Below are positions 12,796 through 23,263 of a stretch of 64,000 nucleotides of DNA, one piece after another. This DNA is from Solicoccozyma terricola. Its lineage: Eukaryota; Basidiomycota; Tremellomycetes; Filobasidiales; Piskurozymaceae. The DNA is taken from the NCBI GenBank assembly GCA_001600875.1, contig BCLD01000016.1, positions 624,715 to 688,714 on the forward strand. The letters run 5' to 3'. The notes under the pieces are model-generated. The model had not been told where the DNA came from, ran no database searches, and was given only the letters and a program-made list of their open reading frames with translations. Both the position numbers and the translations under genes were made by a program. Every line of letters starts with the position of its first letter. The stretch's first letter is position 1.

Positions 12796-14995
12796 CTACC
12801 AAGGAACGGATACCACAGTCGCGATATCCCCTTTGCCGACGAGGTGAGGAGGCATCATCCCACCCGCTCCGCCTCCCGAACCGAGAGTGATCGCTGGACT
12901 CGGTGTCTTGCACGCCGCGCTCTCCGGCGATGATTGCAGCGATGACGTTGCAGAAGGAACGAGACCGGGATACGGCGAGAGATGATTACTGGCGGTGTTG
13001 AGATGATTGATAGCGACAGATGATTGAGATCGTGACCACCTGGGATCAGAGACCACTGATGTTGCTGAAGACGCAGTGGATGTCCTATATCCGTCAATTT
13101 GGTAACATGACACGGGAGTCATAGACGTCTCTGACATCATCGACCCTCCTCCAAACCCCACGTTGGAAGACGATGAATCTTGCTGTTGCCATTGACCCGC
13201 TGAAGCTTGAGATCTCGTGATTGCAGGGGACGAATTATCGAATTCTGGGACTCGAAATATGCCATGGGAAGAAGAACCACCAATACCACCTATCGAACAT
13301 GTCGCAGGTGGAAGAGTATCCATCGATCGTTGTTGCGACAACGACGATGATAAACATGTCGTCGTGTTCGCAGCAGCCGAAGCGGGTCTCTCATGCGCAT
13401 GCGGTGGAACTCCAAAATGCGAATTGCAATCGAGGGGGATTGACATCCGTGATTGAGAAGCAAGACGTGATGATGTTGAAGATGAAGCGGATGGGGGGAT
13501 TCCATTCGCATTCTTGGGGAATGGCATGACGGGTCGAGGAGCGACTGCTTGAAGTGGGGATGGTGTAGCAGCGACTGAGACGGCGGGTGATGAGGTATCC
13601 ATCGGGAATTGTTGCGGGGGAACGCCAACGGTAGCGGCGGCGGACGAAGTCGTGACAGCTGATTTCTTGAGTGGTGCGATTGGACGTCCACCAGGTACTG
13701 CACCGAAATCTCGAACTAGCATCGCTTCGAATTCATCGACTTCGGCGGCGGTAGCGTTCTGTTGGCGAGGGGAGACAGAGAAGAAGGAGGGGGTTGTAAA
13801 ATCAGTAAACCGTCCGAAAAACAACCGCATCATGTCCCAAACCCAAGACTCACCAAATTCCACTCCAAATACCCACACATCTCTCTCTCCATCTGATTTA
13901 CCTCTTTCAAACTAAACATCTTTTGACCAACGACACACCAACTTTGATTCGAATAAGTATCATCACAAACGACTTTCGAAGCGATCATAAACGCCGAAAT
14001 AAACAATCGATGACCTGATGATCCTCTTGCTGCTGGGAATCGAAGTTTAAGTCTTCGAAGGAGAAGAAGAGCGACGAGTGTGACAAAGTTGGGGAGTCTA
14101 GTTCGATATAAAGCGTATGCGATGAAATGTGCGAGGGATGGAGTTGGAGCTCCTGGTTCGACGGATTGAGTAGGTGGAATGTTTGGACAATTGAAGAGGG
14201 AGATGATCTGATGGTGTTATAAGAAGAGAACGGATTAGCGTCATGAAAACCCCCCTCCAAGCCAAGGTCTTTGCGAGCATAACCACTCACGAATTTCGCA
14301 CCCATCACCGCGGTCTTCTCATGACCATAATAAGGATCAGCTGTTCGTTTCTTCTGAACCGGCTGTGCTGCTGCTGCTGTTGGTGCAGCTGCTGCTGCCG
14401 CCGCCTGCTGTGGTTGACCAGACGCAGACGCAGACGCGGTCGCGGTAGGCTGTGACAACCTCCTCTCGGTTGCTTCACCACCACCACCACCGCCACCACG
14501 AGTGGTAGTTGGACGAGATCGATCGATCGACATGTTCTGAGACCATGCTCTCCACGCTTCCATTTGAGACCTCCTATCTTGTGAATCACCGTTTATCTGT
14601 GGACCTGATGATGATGATGATGATACAGGGATGGATGGAATGGATGTACCGGCGGATGGTTGATTTCGAGTACAAGTGGATGGTCCAGCTTGTGATTGTG
14701 ATTGTTGTGTGTAAGAGTATGGAGATTGAGTAGAGGTGGTGGTAGACGATGACGACATGTTGGAGGACATTGTCATTCCGCGATTAGAAGATTTGTGTTG
14801 TGATTTGATGGTGGATGAAGCTGTTGGTTTGGCGTAAGACGGTGTGGGTGGAAGAGTGGAGGTGGGTGGTGGTGGTGGTGGTGGTGGTGGGTGGGAGTGG
14901 GAGTGGGGGTGGGGGTGGGAGTTGAAGTGGAAGGACGGGATGAGTGAACGTGGATATGCGGTGTATGCGGCGATGGAGGATGGGAGGAAGGACAT
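12796..14995 (-). CDS. PHO85-type (PCL/Pas1-like) cyclin with low-complexity flanks, about 673 aa, 3 exons
   Basis: A regulatory partner of a cyclin-dependent kinase, probably Pho85-like, acting in G1 or in nutrient/morphogenesis signalling. Exons on the minus strand: 14995-14291, 14207-13854, 13758-12796. The middle exon is the cyclin box: ISLFNCPNIPPTQSVEPGAP, LAHFIAYALYRTRLPN, GHRLFISAFMIASKVVCDD, TYSNQSWCVVGQKMFSL, KEVNQMEREMCGYLEWNLN. That order matches fungal Pcl1/Pcl2 and S. pombe Pas1. The N-terminal exon is Ser/Thr/Pro/Ala-rich with His-Pro runs. The C-terminal 320 residues are Ser-rich and disordered, with likely proline-directed phosphorylation sites. The start is the first ATG of the frame (MSFLPSSIAAY); the upstream overlapping frame is out of phase. 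Which Pcl subclass it belongs to needs a tree. Confidence 0.85.
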
Positions 14996-17900
14996 GATGA
15001 TGACGGGGAGAAGGGTGCGGGTGGCGAGTACGACGATGAGACGGGTGGATTATATAGTTGGAGACCATGAGGATGCGAGGACGAGGATGAGGATACGACG
15101 ATGAGGTGCAGGATGTCAGCATGCTGTTGTCTCCTCCGCTCGGACCCACGACCCACGACCCCTCCCGTCATCATCGGCCACCCCGGATAAACTGCGACCG
15201 ACGACGCACAGACCCTCCGCCCCTCGTCCCACGCCGTGCGGGGTCCGTGAGCGGACACCGCGCGGCACACCACCACCACACCACACCTCGATCCTCCGTC
15301 GCCATCGCCTCCGCCCCGTTCCCCCCGTCCCCAGTCCCATCTCCTCCGCCCTCCGCCCCCACCCCCGCCCCCTTCCCGCCGATCAACCATCAAAAGCATC
15401 AAAAGCAATCTAGCACGCACCTTGTATTCCACTCTCAGCCGCACGTCGATCAACCTCCCCTCGGATCTCCGATACGTATCTATCTCTCCCGCGAAATAAC
15501 CAAACTCGTGGGGTTTGGTGGGTTGGTGTTTGCCTTGGCCTGTGGTCGATGTTTGTCCTTGCGGCGCGGGAGCGGCTTTCTTCTAATAATCTCTTTTGGG
15601 GGGGATACGTGGGGTAAAGGTCCTGTATTCCGGCTTGTTTCAGACCAAGAAGTGGGCGGTCGCCGACTTTCCACCAGAAAAAAAATTAAACAAAGTCCAG
15701 TCCGTTTATCGGATGCAGGAGGGCGCAAAGAGGGTCCAAAGTAAAAATTAAAAAAAGGACGGATGGGTACGCGAAGCTCGGGGGGGCGATGACTCGTACC
15801 ACACGCGATTTGCCGGATGGGTCCAAGGTGTTTGTGTGTGTCGGCAAGATTTAAAAAAGTTCTCAACGAGGGGCGAGATCGGTGTGGTTTGATTCCTCGA
15901 AGATTTGTTAATACGAATGGGGATTTGTTTGAATCGGGCTTTGGAGTGTGTGGTGTGTGTATATGGGGGCGGGGGTGTATTTGTGTGTGTGTGTGTTTGT
16001 ATTCGAATTGAGGCAGATCGCCACGAAAAGGGGATCGAAGACGTTTTTTTTTGTTCCAGATCTGGTTGAATGAGTGGGGTTGGTATATATAATTCTGTCG
16101 AAAAAGAAACCCGGGTTTGTTGCCAAGATAGACGGTCTTGGTGCTTGGTGTAGGTGAGGCAAGGGGGGAGGGAGGGGCGGAATGGTAAAGAAAAATGGGA
16201 TCTGAAGTTACCCGCGCGCAAGTTCGCTTTAACGCCCCTTCGCAGTAAGCGGGGAAAAAAAGATCAAATACGTCCCGGGACTGGCTCGTATTCAGTCGGA
16301 GATATCAACGGTTTAGCGTTTCGTACGTTGGTAGGGATTGGGATGAATCGGCCGAAGTTGTCGATTCCCAATTTGACGATGGATTACGTTTTTTTCTTTA
16401 TGTGTGTAAATTGAATGAGTTGGGTTGGCGGGTTGAGTGGAGAAAAGTAAAAGGCGGAAAAGAGAATCGTATGCCAAGGAGCTGCTCTCTTCGTAAGCGA
16501 GCCGAATCTGATCCTCGTACTATATGCGGATTTGGGAAAACGATGCTTGCAAGAGTGGGCCGGGACGCCGAATCCCCGTTTGACCCAGCGTGTGTGAGAG
16601 ACACACAGAAGCGAGGCGGGTGTCGGGGGTCGGGGGGGGGGGGGGGGGGAGGGGGGGGGGGGGGGGGGGGGGGGGGCGCGGTGGATACGCAGTCCCGTGT
16701 GGAGAATCTATTGGACCCTACGCTATTCAGTAGAGCGGAGCGCACCACAATGGTGGTGGGACGGGGGTGGCGCACGAAACTATTCTCTTTCGGCACCGGC
16801 GTAATTCTTAGCGATCGAGTTAAAAAAGGCAAATGGTAACGGACGGACGGGGGGGTGGGTGGTCGGTCATAGACAGGGGATAATTAGGACACACACTGCA
16901 CCACCCACACCACACACCCCTCAACCCAAGAAACGCGGGAACAAAACAAGGCTTGACCCTTGGACCCAAAACAAGGTCTCGGACGATTTTCGTGCGCAAC
17001 CCCCCCTCCCCCCCCCCGGTCCCCCTGCCCGCTTGCCGCCGCGGCGCCGGTTCGGAAACATATCCGCCCCAAATCTCATCACCCCTCCTCTTACTGACAA
17101 TGGGGGTGAGTTTAACCGGTTGTGTATCTGAGTGGTCGTCATTACCGGCCCGGAATACCTTATTTCGGTGGCTGTGGATAATCTGTAATCGGGTGCTTTG
17201 GGGGCGGATTTCATGTAGCTAACCGCCGCTTTGACTCCGATCCCGTGTAACATATGACACCAAAAAACAAAAGGAAAATGGACGGATTTATTGTTGTCCC
17301 ATCCGCACCGCATTAGTAGCGCCGGCGAAAAGGCGGCGGGACGGAAAGAGCCGCTGCGTTGTGGATTTTCATTATTAACGCTCCGATTGTTTCTTTTTTT
17401 GGTCTTTTGGTGGTGCTTGAACACCACGTTGGGCAGGGATGTGCCGGAGGCGGGATGGGATGGGGGGTACACGGACTTTTGACGACGTGGCTCAACCCGC
17501 GTTACAGGAGGCGTGAATTATGTTCTTACGATGACGCACCTGATTACGAACTTCGTTCCGTGGTCATCCGACGACAACCGCAAACGGTCAAGCGTGGGTT
17601 GTCGTCCCCTCCTCCCTTGGTAAGGCATGTGTATCACACGCCGAGCCTGGTTGCCCAGTGTAATTCCTCTCCGCAGTCCCTCCCTCATTCAGTCGAAGCA
17701 GCAGAAACAAAGAAAGGGGGTGGGTCGAACCCGATTAGGGCCCAACTCAATGCTTTTTTGGCGCGATTCCTCGTTCTATTGTTCGATCTTTTGTCACCCG
17801 CTGTCACGTTCCACTCACTCGCAAGTGAGACATATCACAAGTTGTTTCCGGAGATCATCTCTCTCACCAGGCACATCCCCACGTCCTGGGGAGGTTGGGT

Positions 17901-18649
17901 TATTTGAGAACGCTACCTACTCGTGGATTGACAGTCAGGGCGCTGTGCCCTGACTGGGAGCGATCGCTGGTTCCCTCCCAAGCCAAGGGGGGATTCCCCC
18001 TTTCCCCATTCATATTGCCACCGAAAACTGGGGATATCAGTAGCGCGTCGGCGTCTCCTTGTCAGATCAAATCCCGGGGCCGGGATCGACACTAAGAGTA
18101 ACCATCCCCCCGCCTTCAGCCGCTAGGGATGGAACTAGGGGAGTCGAACCGGTCCCAGGCTAGGAGATCTTCGTACGAATCTGCTCGAACAAGATCTCTC
18201 GTCCGGGAGCCCCGACTGTGCAGTTTTTATCAACTTTCCCCGCGGTCAGGCTTGCTGTCGATCCAGATTGACGTGTATGGCGATCACGAGCGTAGACGGT
18301 TTGCGTTTTGAGATACAAGAGCTGAGCCCGATCTTCCCACGTGGGACTCTCGGCGTTGACCTAGGCAATAAGCCACACATATTTGTACATCTATCCGATC
18401 TACGATAACCGATGATCTCGCCTCCACTCACCAACGCCACATGTACAGTCACGGCGACGACGTATCCTGATTTTTCTACGCTTTTTTTTAAAATCCTAAG
18501 CGCCGAGTGTCGACGAATCGGGCCCAATTTATCGATATCTACGAGTATGACCTTCGACAGACCGCGGTCCTTTGCAATGTTATAGGCACAGTGATCGCAC
18601 AATCTTTTCAATCGCTTTCGTGCTCGATTAGCTCAAACACACTTCGCTG
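14996..18649. other. 3.6-kb gene-free upstream zone of the cyclin gene
   Basis: No ORF here has family features or a convincing chain of exons. Contents: a GC-rich block (15100-15400), CA/GT-rich stretches (15940-16000), a poly-G tract (about 16630-16676), the repeated proline/glycine pseudo-ORFs these create, and a perfect 10-bp hairpin at 17932-17956. Long leaders and promoters are common for G1-type cyclins, so part may be 5' untranslated region. An unrecognised non-coding RNA cannot be excluded by eye. Confidence 0.45.
17932..17956. repeat. Perfect inverted repeat (10-bp arms, 5-nt loop)
   Basis: CAGTCAGGGC at 17932-17941 pairs perfectly with GCCCTGACTG at 17947-17956 around the loop GCTGT. 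A second palindrome, AGCGATCGCT, follows at 17959-17968. It lies in a gene-free stretch. Function unknown; it could be an RNA hairpin or a protein-binding dyad. Confidence 0.7.
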
Positions 18650-19576
18650 GCAGCACAACCTCCGACAACCCGCAATCATTCCAGGCCTCATCGACGGGCA
18701 TGCCCACCTGTTTCCCCACCCTTGCGCCGAGACCCCATGGCAGAGACGCAAGTACTCGAAGAGACTCTCATTGAGAACAATGAGTGCGGTTAACCATTAG
18801 AGGTCAACAGTGATGGCTGGATATACGACTGTTAGAGATCTAGCGGCCAAGGGTGAGTGAGGTTTCATCGGTAACCTCACTCCGAGTCCGACACCGCTGA
18901 CAATGTAGTCTGCAGGTTCACAAGAGGTTGATATTTCCCTCCGTGACGCACTGTCACACCCTTTGAGGTCTCTCACCAGCAGCACGAATATACCTCTCAT
19001 ACAAGGCAATCATCTCGACGGGAGCCATACGGACCCAAGACTCAGACATGGTATTTTTTATTGGCAGAACACCATGAACCCTGTTGCATTTTCATTCTCC
19101 ACAGGGACGACGTTGGGGGCGGTCGAGCAGGGTTGGGTAGTATGTGCCGAAGTGGTAGACGGAGTTCAGGAGATGCGCAAGGTCACACGACAGATAGGTA
19201 GGGGAACAGGTTGGATCATGCTCTACGCAGGTGAGTGGCGGGTGCACGTACGCATGATTGCCCTCGGGGTGGATCCCTTGTCTGTACTCTCATATTCCAC
19301 TTGAAATAGCTGGCACGCTGTACGGCCTTCTCTCGTTGATTAGGAGCTCCGTTCAACGACGGGAAGTAAGCTCAGAGGCAGGAAATGGGTGGTCCCGCTC
19401 CTTGAGCTTCTCATGAACAACCTCCGGGTGCCATTCGAGTAGGTTTTGCGGCGGACATCGTGGGAATGAAATCAACCCTTGAGGGCTATTGTGAGGATAT
19501 CGTGGAGTCGCCGAAGAATATCGGTGTTGTCATGCAAGCTGGTAAGGTCGTGAAGGGGAGTGTTGAATCCGAGTAG
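18650..19576 (+). pseudogene. Decayed amidohydrolase (imidazolonepropionase/prolidase-like) pseudogene
   Basis: Pieces of a metal-dependent amidohydrolase appear in order but in different frames. IPGLIDGHAHLFPH near 18675 carries the HxH metal motif. AGYTTVRDLAAKG follows near 18815 with a donor site after it, then EVDISLRDAL near 18930, ARIYLSYKAIISTG near 18980, and QIGRGTGWIMLYA near 19195. The family C-terminus (GFAADIVGMKSTLEGY, VVMQAGKVVKG) comes at 19444-19576 before TAG. Stops and frame changes separate the pieces. The roughly 200-residue catalytic middle, with the carboxylated Lys, further His and Asp ligands, is missing between about 19230 and 19440. An intact parent of about 420-450 aa would be expected. 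I read this as an internal deletion plus frameshifts, not as a spliced active gene. Confidence 0.75.
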
Positions 19577-19747
19577 TGCATCCTGCGTCGGCGTCGTTGT
19601 TAAGGAACACGTGGTGGTAGTTTAGCAGAGAGAGATGCGCTGATTGCAACAAGTCATTGTTCCTTTCCCTCATTTTGTAATATCTATAACATGCCGAATC
19701 AAATGCTGGCTTGGCCCTTTTGCCTCCTTTCTACAACGCCAGTGCCT

Positions 19748-20712
19748 TTACTTCGCAAGTCCACCTTCCCTTAACATCAAGGGGAAACTCAACGACCAAC
19801 GGTATTTACCCTCCGCATCTTCCTCTTGCTTTAGTTCCTCTGGACCAGCCTTGATCGAACCCAAGATCTCAGCGTATCCAGTTACATGAAATCCATTCTT
19901 GACGTATAGAGGCTTGCCAAATGGGGAAGATTCGAGATACAAGGGTGTGTTTGAGTCTGCCTGATTAAGGCCATAGCTGAGAAGCGCTTGGCCAACCCCT
20001 GCAAACGATTTCCAGTAAGTTGAAGCTCAGGTTGACAGGTCTCGTGGCAAGTACTTGCCTTTCCGTTGATGCTCCGGAGCGACGCATAACAAGGCAAGAT
20101 ACCTAGGATAATATATTCTGTCACCAGTTCCCACCCTTGCAGCTAATTTCCACTCACCAATGAGCCTTCCCTTCAGGAAACCTCTTCCTTCTCTCCCTCT
20201 TTTGTGCTCCGGAAAAGGATTCCAAGAAGGCTGTGTCTTCAATTTCCGCCATTTTCTTCTCAGCTTCCGTTTTTGGTTTCTCTCCTTTAGCTTCTTCTTC
20301 AAGAGAGTGTTTGTAGAATTGTGGAGATTGCCAGCGTGCAAATCCGATCGGAATGGTAGATCCTGGTTCGCAACACTATATAGAATGAATCGGTAAACAG
20401 TCGCCAACACGATTCCGGTTGAATATTGACGCACCTTCACTAATACCAACCCATTCTGCTTTTCCTTCTCAAAAGCCTCCCTTATCTCATCAGCATACAC
20501 CTTTGCCCACTCGCTCATGGAGGTACAGTTCCCTTTTGAATACAGGTTGAGCCATATGAAGTCGTTCTGCATGGAGGCAAAGAAGATCTCGCCGATGGCT
20601 GAGTAATGATGGTCAGAACGGCCGGCTACATAATGAAAATAGCCTGAAAAGTGGTGAACGCACCTTGAAGATCTTCCAATTCAACATCTAGGATTTGCAA
20701 GTGAGCAGCCAT
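19748..20712 (-). CDS. GNAT-family N-acetyltransferase, about 241 aa, 5 exons
   Basis: Predicted acetyl-CoA-dependent N-acetyltransferase; substrate unknown. Exons on the minus strand: 20712-20664, 20598-20435, 20375-20158, 20102-20059, 19998-19748. The correct splices give IPIGFARWQ, then FPEGKAHWYLALLCVAPEHQ, and RKGVGQALLSYGL, which contains the Q/R-x-x-G-x-G/A acetyl-CoA loop, followed by YLESSPFGKPLYVKNGFHV typical of fungal GNATs. The large unspliced open frame at 20027-20572 is a shadow that reads through two introns. Intron 4 has a GC donor (AAAG followed by GCAAGT), which restores the acetyl-CoA loop exactly. It is divergent from the aldo-keto reductase with only about 206 bp between start codons, suggesting shared control. 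Confidence 0.9.
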
Positions 20713-20918
20713 GGTATGCAATTATCGTATGGGTTGACCAGTGGTCGTGGATGGGCACTGCGTCTTTGTATATGCGAGTCAACGAATGGGTTTACGAAGA
20801 TTGCCTGCCACGTGGCAATCTCTCGGACAAGTCCGAAAGCCCCGATCGATGTGGGCTACGTAGATCTAGGTATGGTGTCGGTCTTTCTGCTCAATACATC
20901 AACCACCAATCATTCATC

Positions 20919-22364
20919 ATGCTCATCGTCAACTTCCTGCTCAGCTTGTTGGGTGCTCATCAGACTCTTGAGGAGGTTGCCAAGCAGACCGCTTTTCCTG
21001 GACATGTGTTGTATAGCTTGAATGATGTGGGTAATAATTTAGGATTCCCGAAACAGGCCGTTGGCGTTCACGACTAATCGCCCGTCATAGGGGAATCACA
21101 TCCCTTCACCCGCTTACGGGGTTGGAAGGTAAGCAACGTTGGTTGATAACATTTGCTCGCTGACTAAGAACCAGGGCCACTCAACAGTGCGCTTTTCAAC
21201 AAGAATGCAACCGATGGAGTCGTCACGGCGCTCAAAAACGGATGGAGGCATATTGACAATGCTCGCGTCTACGGCAACGAAAAGTCTGTTGGAAATGCTC
21301 TCCGTCTAGCTGGGATAGATCGTAGCGAGGTGGGTTCGATCCTTCTTCACTCACGAAAAAGGCTGCTCATATTCCGATCCGCAGCTTTACATCACCAGCA
21401 AGTATGACGCCATCGATGGCGAGGATGTCTTTACCGAGTTCAATAAATCAATCGCAGATGTAGGTCCAATGCGAGTACCTCTTTCCAATAATTTCGTGTT
21501 CACCTAGCCCTCTTTCAGCTCGGGGTAGAATACCTCGACCTGTACCTCATCCACTTCCCTCAATTTGCTGATCGAGGCGGCGGTATCCACAAGGTATGGC
21601 GGTCATTTGAGAAGCTAAAGATGGAAGGCAGGGCAAAGTCGATCGGGGTGTCCAACTATAATGAGCAGCAACTGGCTGAATTGCTGGAGCTGGCACAAAT
21701 CAAGCCGTGGGTTGGCTTAGATCATGCATAGGCATTCTCTTCTCACTTGTTCGTGCTTTGGCGCAGTGCTGTCAATCAAATCAGGTGCGTGATGTTTTAT
21801 CGGTTTCTTCTAACCGATAGGGACTCACTCTGACAGACTAGCCTCCGGTCACAGTCACGATTCCTACAGCGCGATCAACAACGCAGCAGTCATGTCGTTG
21901 GGAAACCGCAACGGCATGATCACGGAGGCTTACTCTGCTCTGAAGGTCCGTTGATTCCGTTGCAACAGGGAGACACGGCTGCTCTCTTTCTGACTTGATA
22001 TTCTTGCTTTCCAGCCCATTACTCGCATCCCAGGAGGTCCAGCAGATGCTATCGGAGAAAGAATTGCAAAGCGATTATCAAAGACATTGAATAAAGAGGT
22101 GACGGTGTCGCAGATGATATTGGACTGGTTGAAGAGTACAAATGTGGTTGCTGTGACGTCGGTATCCTCCTCTATCATCAACCTTTCAAACCTTGAGGAT
22201 CACGCTGACATATTTTCGTCTCATTCGGAACAATCAGCACAAGTTCCAATGAAGAACGCATCAAACAGCAACTGGCAGTATTCAACGAGGACTTTCCACT
22301 CGTAACAGCTGCTGAAGTAAAGCAGTACGAGTTGGCACATCCACGATGGAAACCGGATGTTTGA
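20919..22364 (+). CDS. Aldo-keto reductase, about 315 aa, 9 exons
   Basis: NAD(P)H-dependent carbonyl reductase of the AKR superfamily. Exons: 20919-21026, 21091-21128, 21188-21329, 21385-21459, 21519-21706, 21767-21784, 21837-21945, 22015-22157, 22238-22364. Catalytic tetrad visible: Asp and Tyr in HIDNARVYGNE, Lys in LYITSKYD, His in LYLIHFPQF. GRAKSIGVSNYNEQQL and AVNQI are family landmarks; MITEAYSALKP and SSNEERIKQQL mark the C-terminal cofactor region. The N-terminus (MLIVNFLLSLLG) is hydrophobic and the start is uncertain; a further upstream exon is possible. The donor of intron 8 (GTCGGT) was chosen because it alone keeps frame. Confidence 0.92.
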
Positions 22365-23263
22365 TGGAGCATAACGGAGTTGCACCGCAGAATAATCGAC
22401 CGAGACGTGGAGTGACATCGTCGAAAGTCATGCGACGATCACGGCAAATAAACTGGAGAGTGCCGATCGGTGTTTTATTTGTCCGAAATCTAGATGGATG
22501 TCTCCCTCCTATTGGATTTGTTTCGGTTGAATCATGATGCGAAGATGTTAGCATTTAGTTTCTTTCCGAATACCTCCCCTTCCCTCTATTATAAAAGTCC
22601 ACTTCGGAATGGAGGCGACCTTGTGGTGGAGATATTGCCGACGATCGCCAATTGAGTGGACGTGGACGGCCCAATGATTGAAGCCGGACGAACCGGAATT
22701 CCTTGGGAACAGGTTAGTTTTCCAATATCAGATGTTGCGAAGAGGAGATGGCGTGGTAAAGTGGACAAGGTGTCGGCACAAAGATCTCACGAGGCACCTC
22801 GCAGCACCACAGAGGACGACAATTCCGAAATCAATCCACCCGCCCATATTCCTACCATCTCACAGACAGTACTAGTAGTTCAGCACCCTGACAAATTCCT
22901 CTCTCTTGAGGAGATCTCCGGTGGTCATTATTCTGTGAGGCCTGCCTATGAAGCACTCTTCGTGGTCACCTTCCCGTCATCTTCACTGATCAACACTCAT
23001 GCCTTGCCCATATTTCGCCACGGTGGCGGGGATATGTGGATGAGCGGAGTTTCCGTCCACTTGCCACCTAAATGTGCGTCCACCCACGTGAGCTTATTTC
23101 AGTGCGTCCACCTCCTAACAGAATTTCAAGCCCCACGCGATCTAAGCAAGCCGTTGCTGTCAGCTCAACTATATGAGCACGCCCTACGGAGACCCCAGTG
23201 GTTCACCACAACTCCACAGTCTGTAGACCTCTTCGTGTTCCTGAAAATCACAACACGCTCAAC
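22365..23263. other. Intergenic region upstream of the sugar transporter
   Basis: About 900 bp between the aldo-keto reductase stop and the transporter ATG. A TATA-like ATTATAAAAG lies near 22588 and a CACGTG at about 23092. A long open frame (22656-23435) crosses into the transporter's first exon in another phase and has no family features, so I do not call it. Expected to contain the transporter promoter. Confidence 0.4.

Noticed and set aside
14773..15453. 226-aa minus-strand ORF rich in Gly/Arg and His/Pro
   Set aside because: Product of GC-rich and CAC repeats, out of frame with the cyclin; not a credible protein.
16402..16839. 145-aa ORFs around the 16.6-kb poly-G tract on both strands
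   Set aside because: Glycine or proline runs from a homopolymer, no support on either side.
18120..18170. B-box-like GGTTCGACTCC on the minus strand, candidate tRNA
   Set aside because: No T stem, D arm or acceptor stem can be formed around it.
20027..20572. Long unspliced minus-strand ORF in the GNAT locus
   Set aside because: It reads through two introns out of the true frame; the spliced frame gives continuous GNAT motifs.
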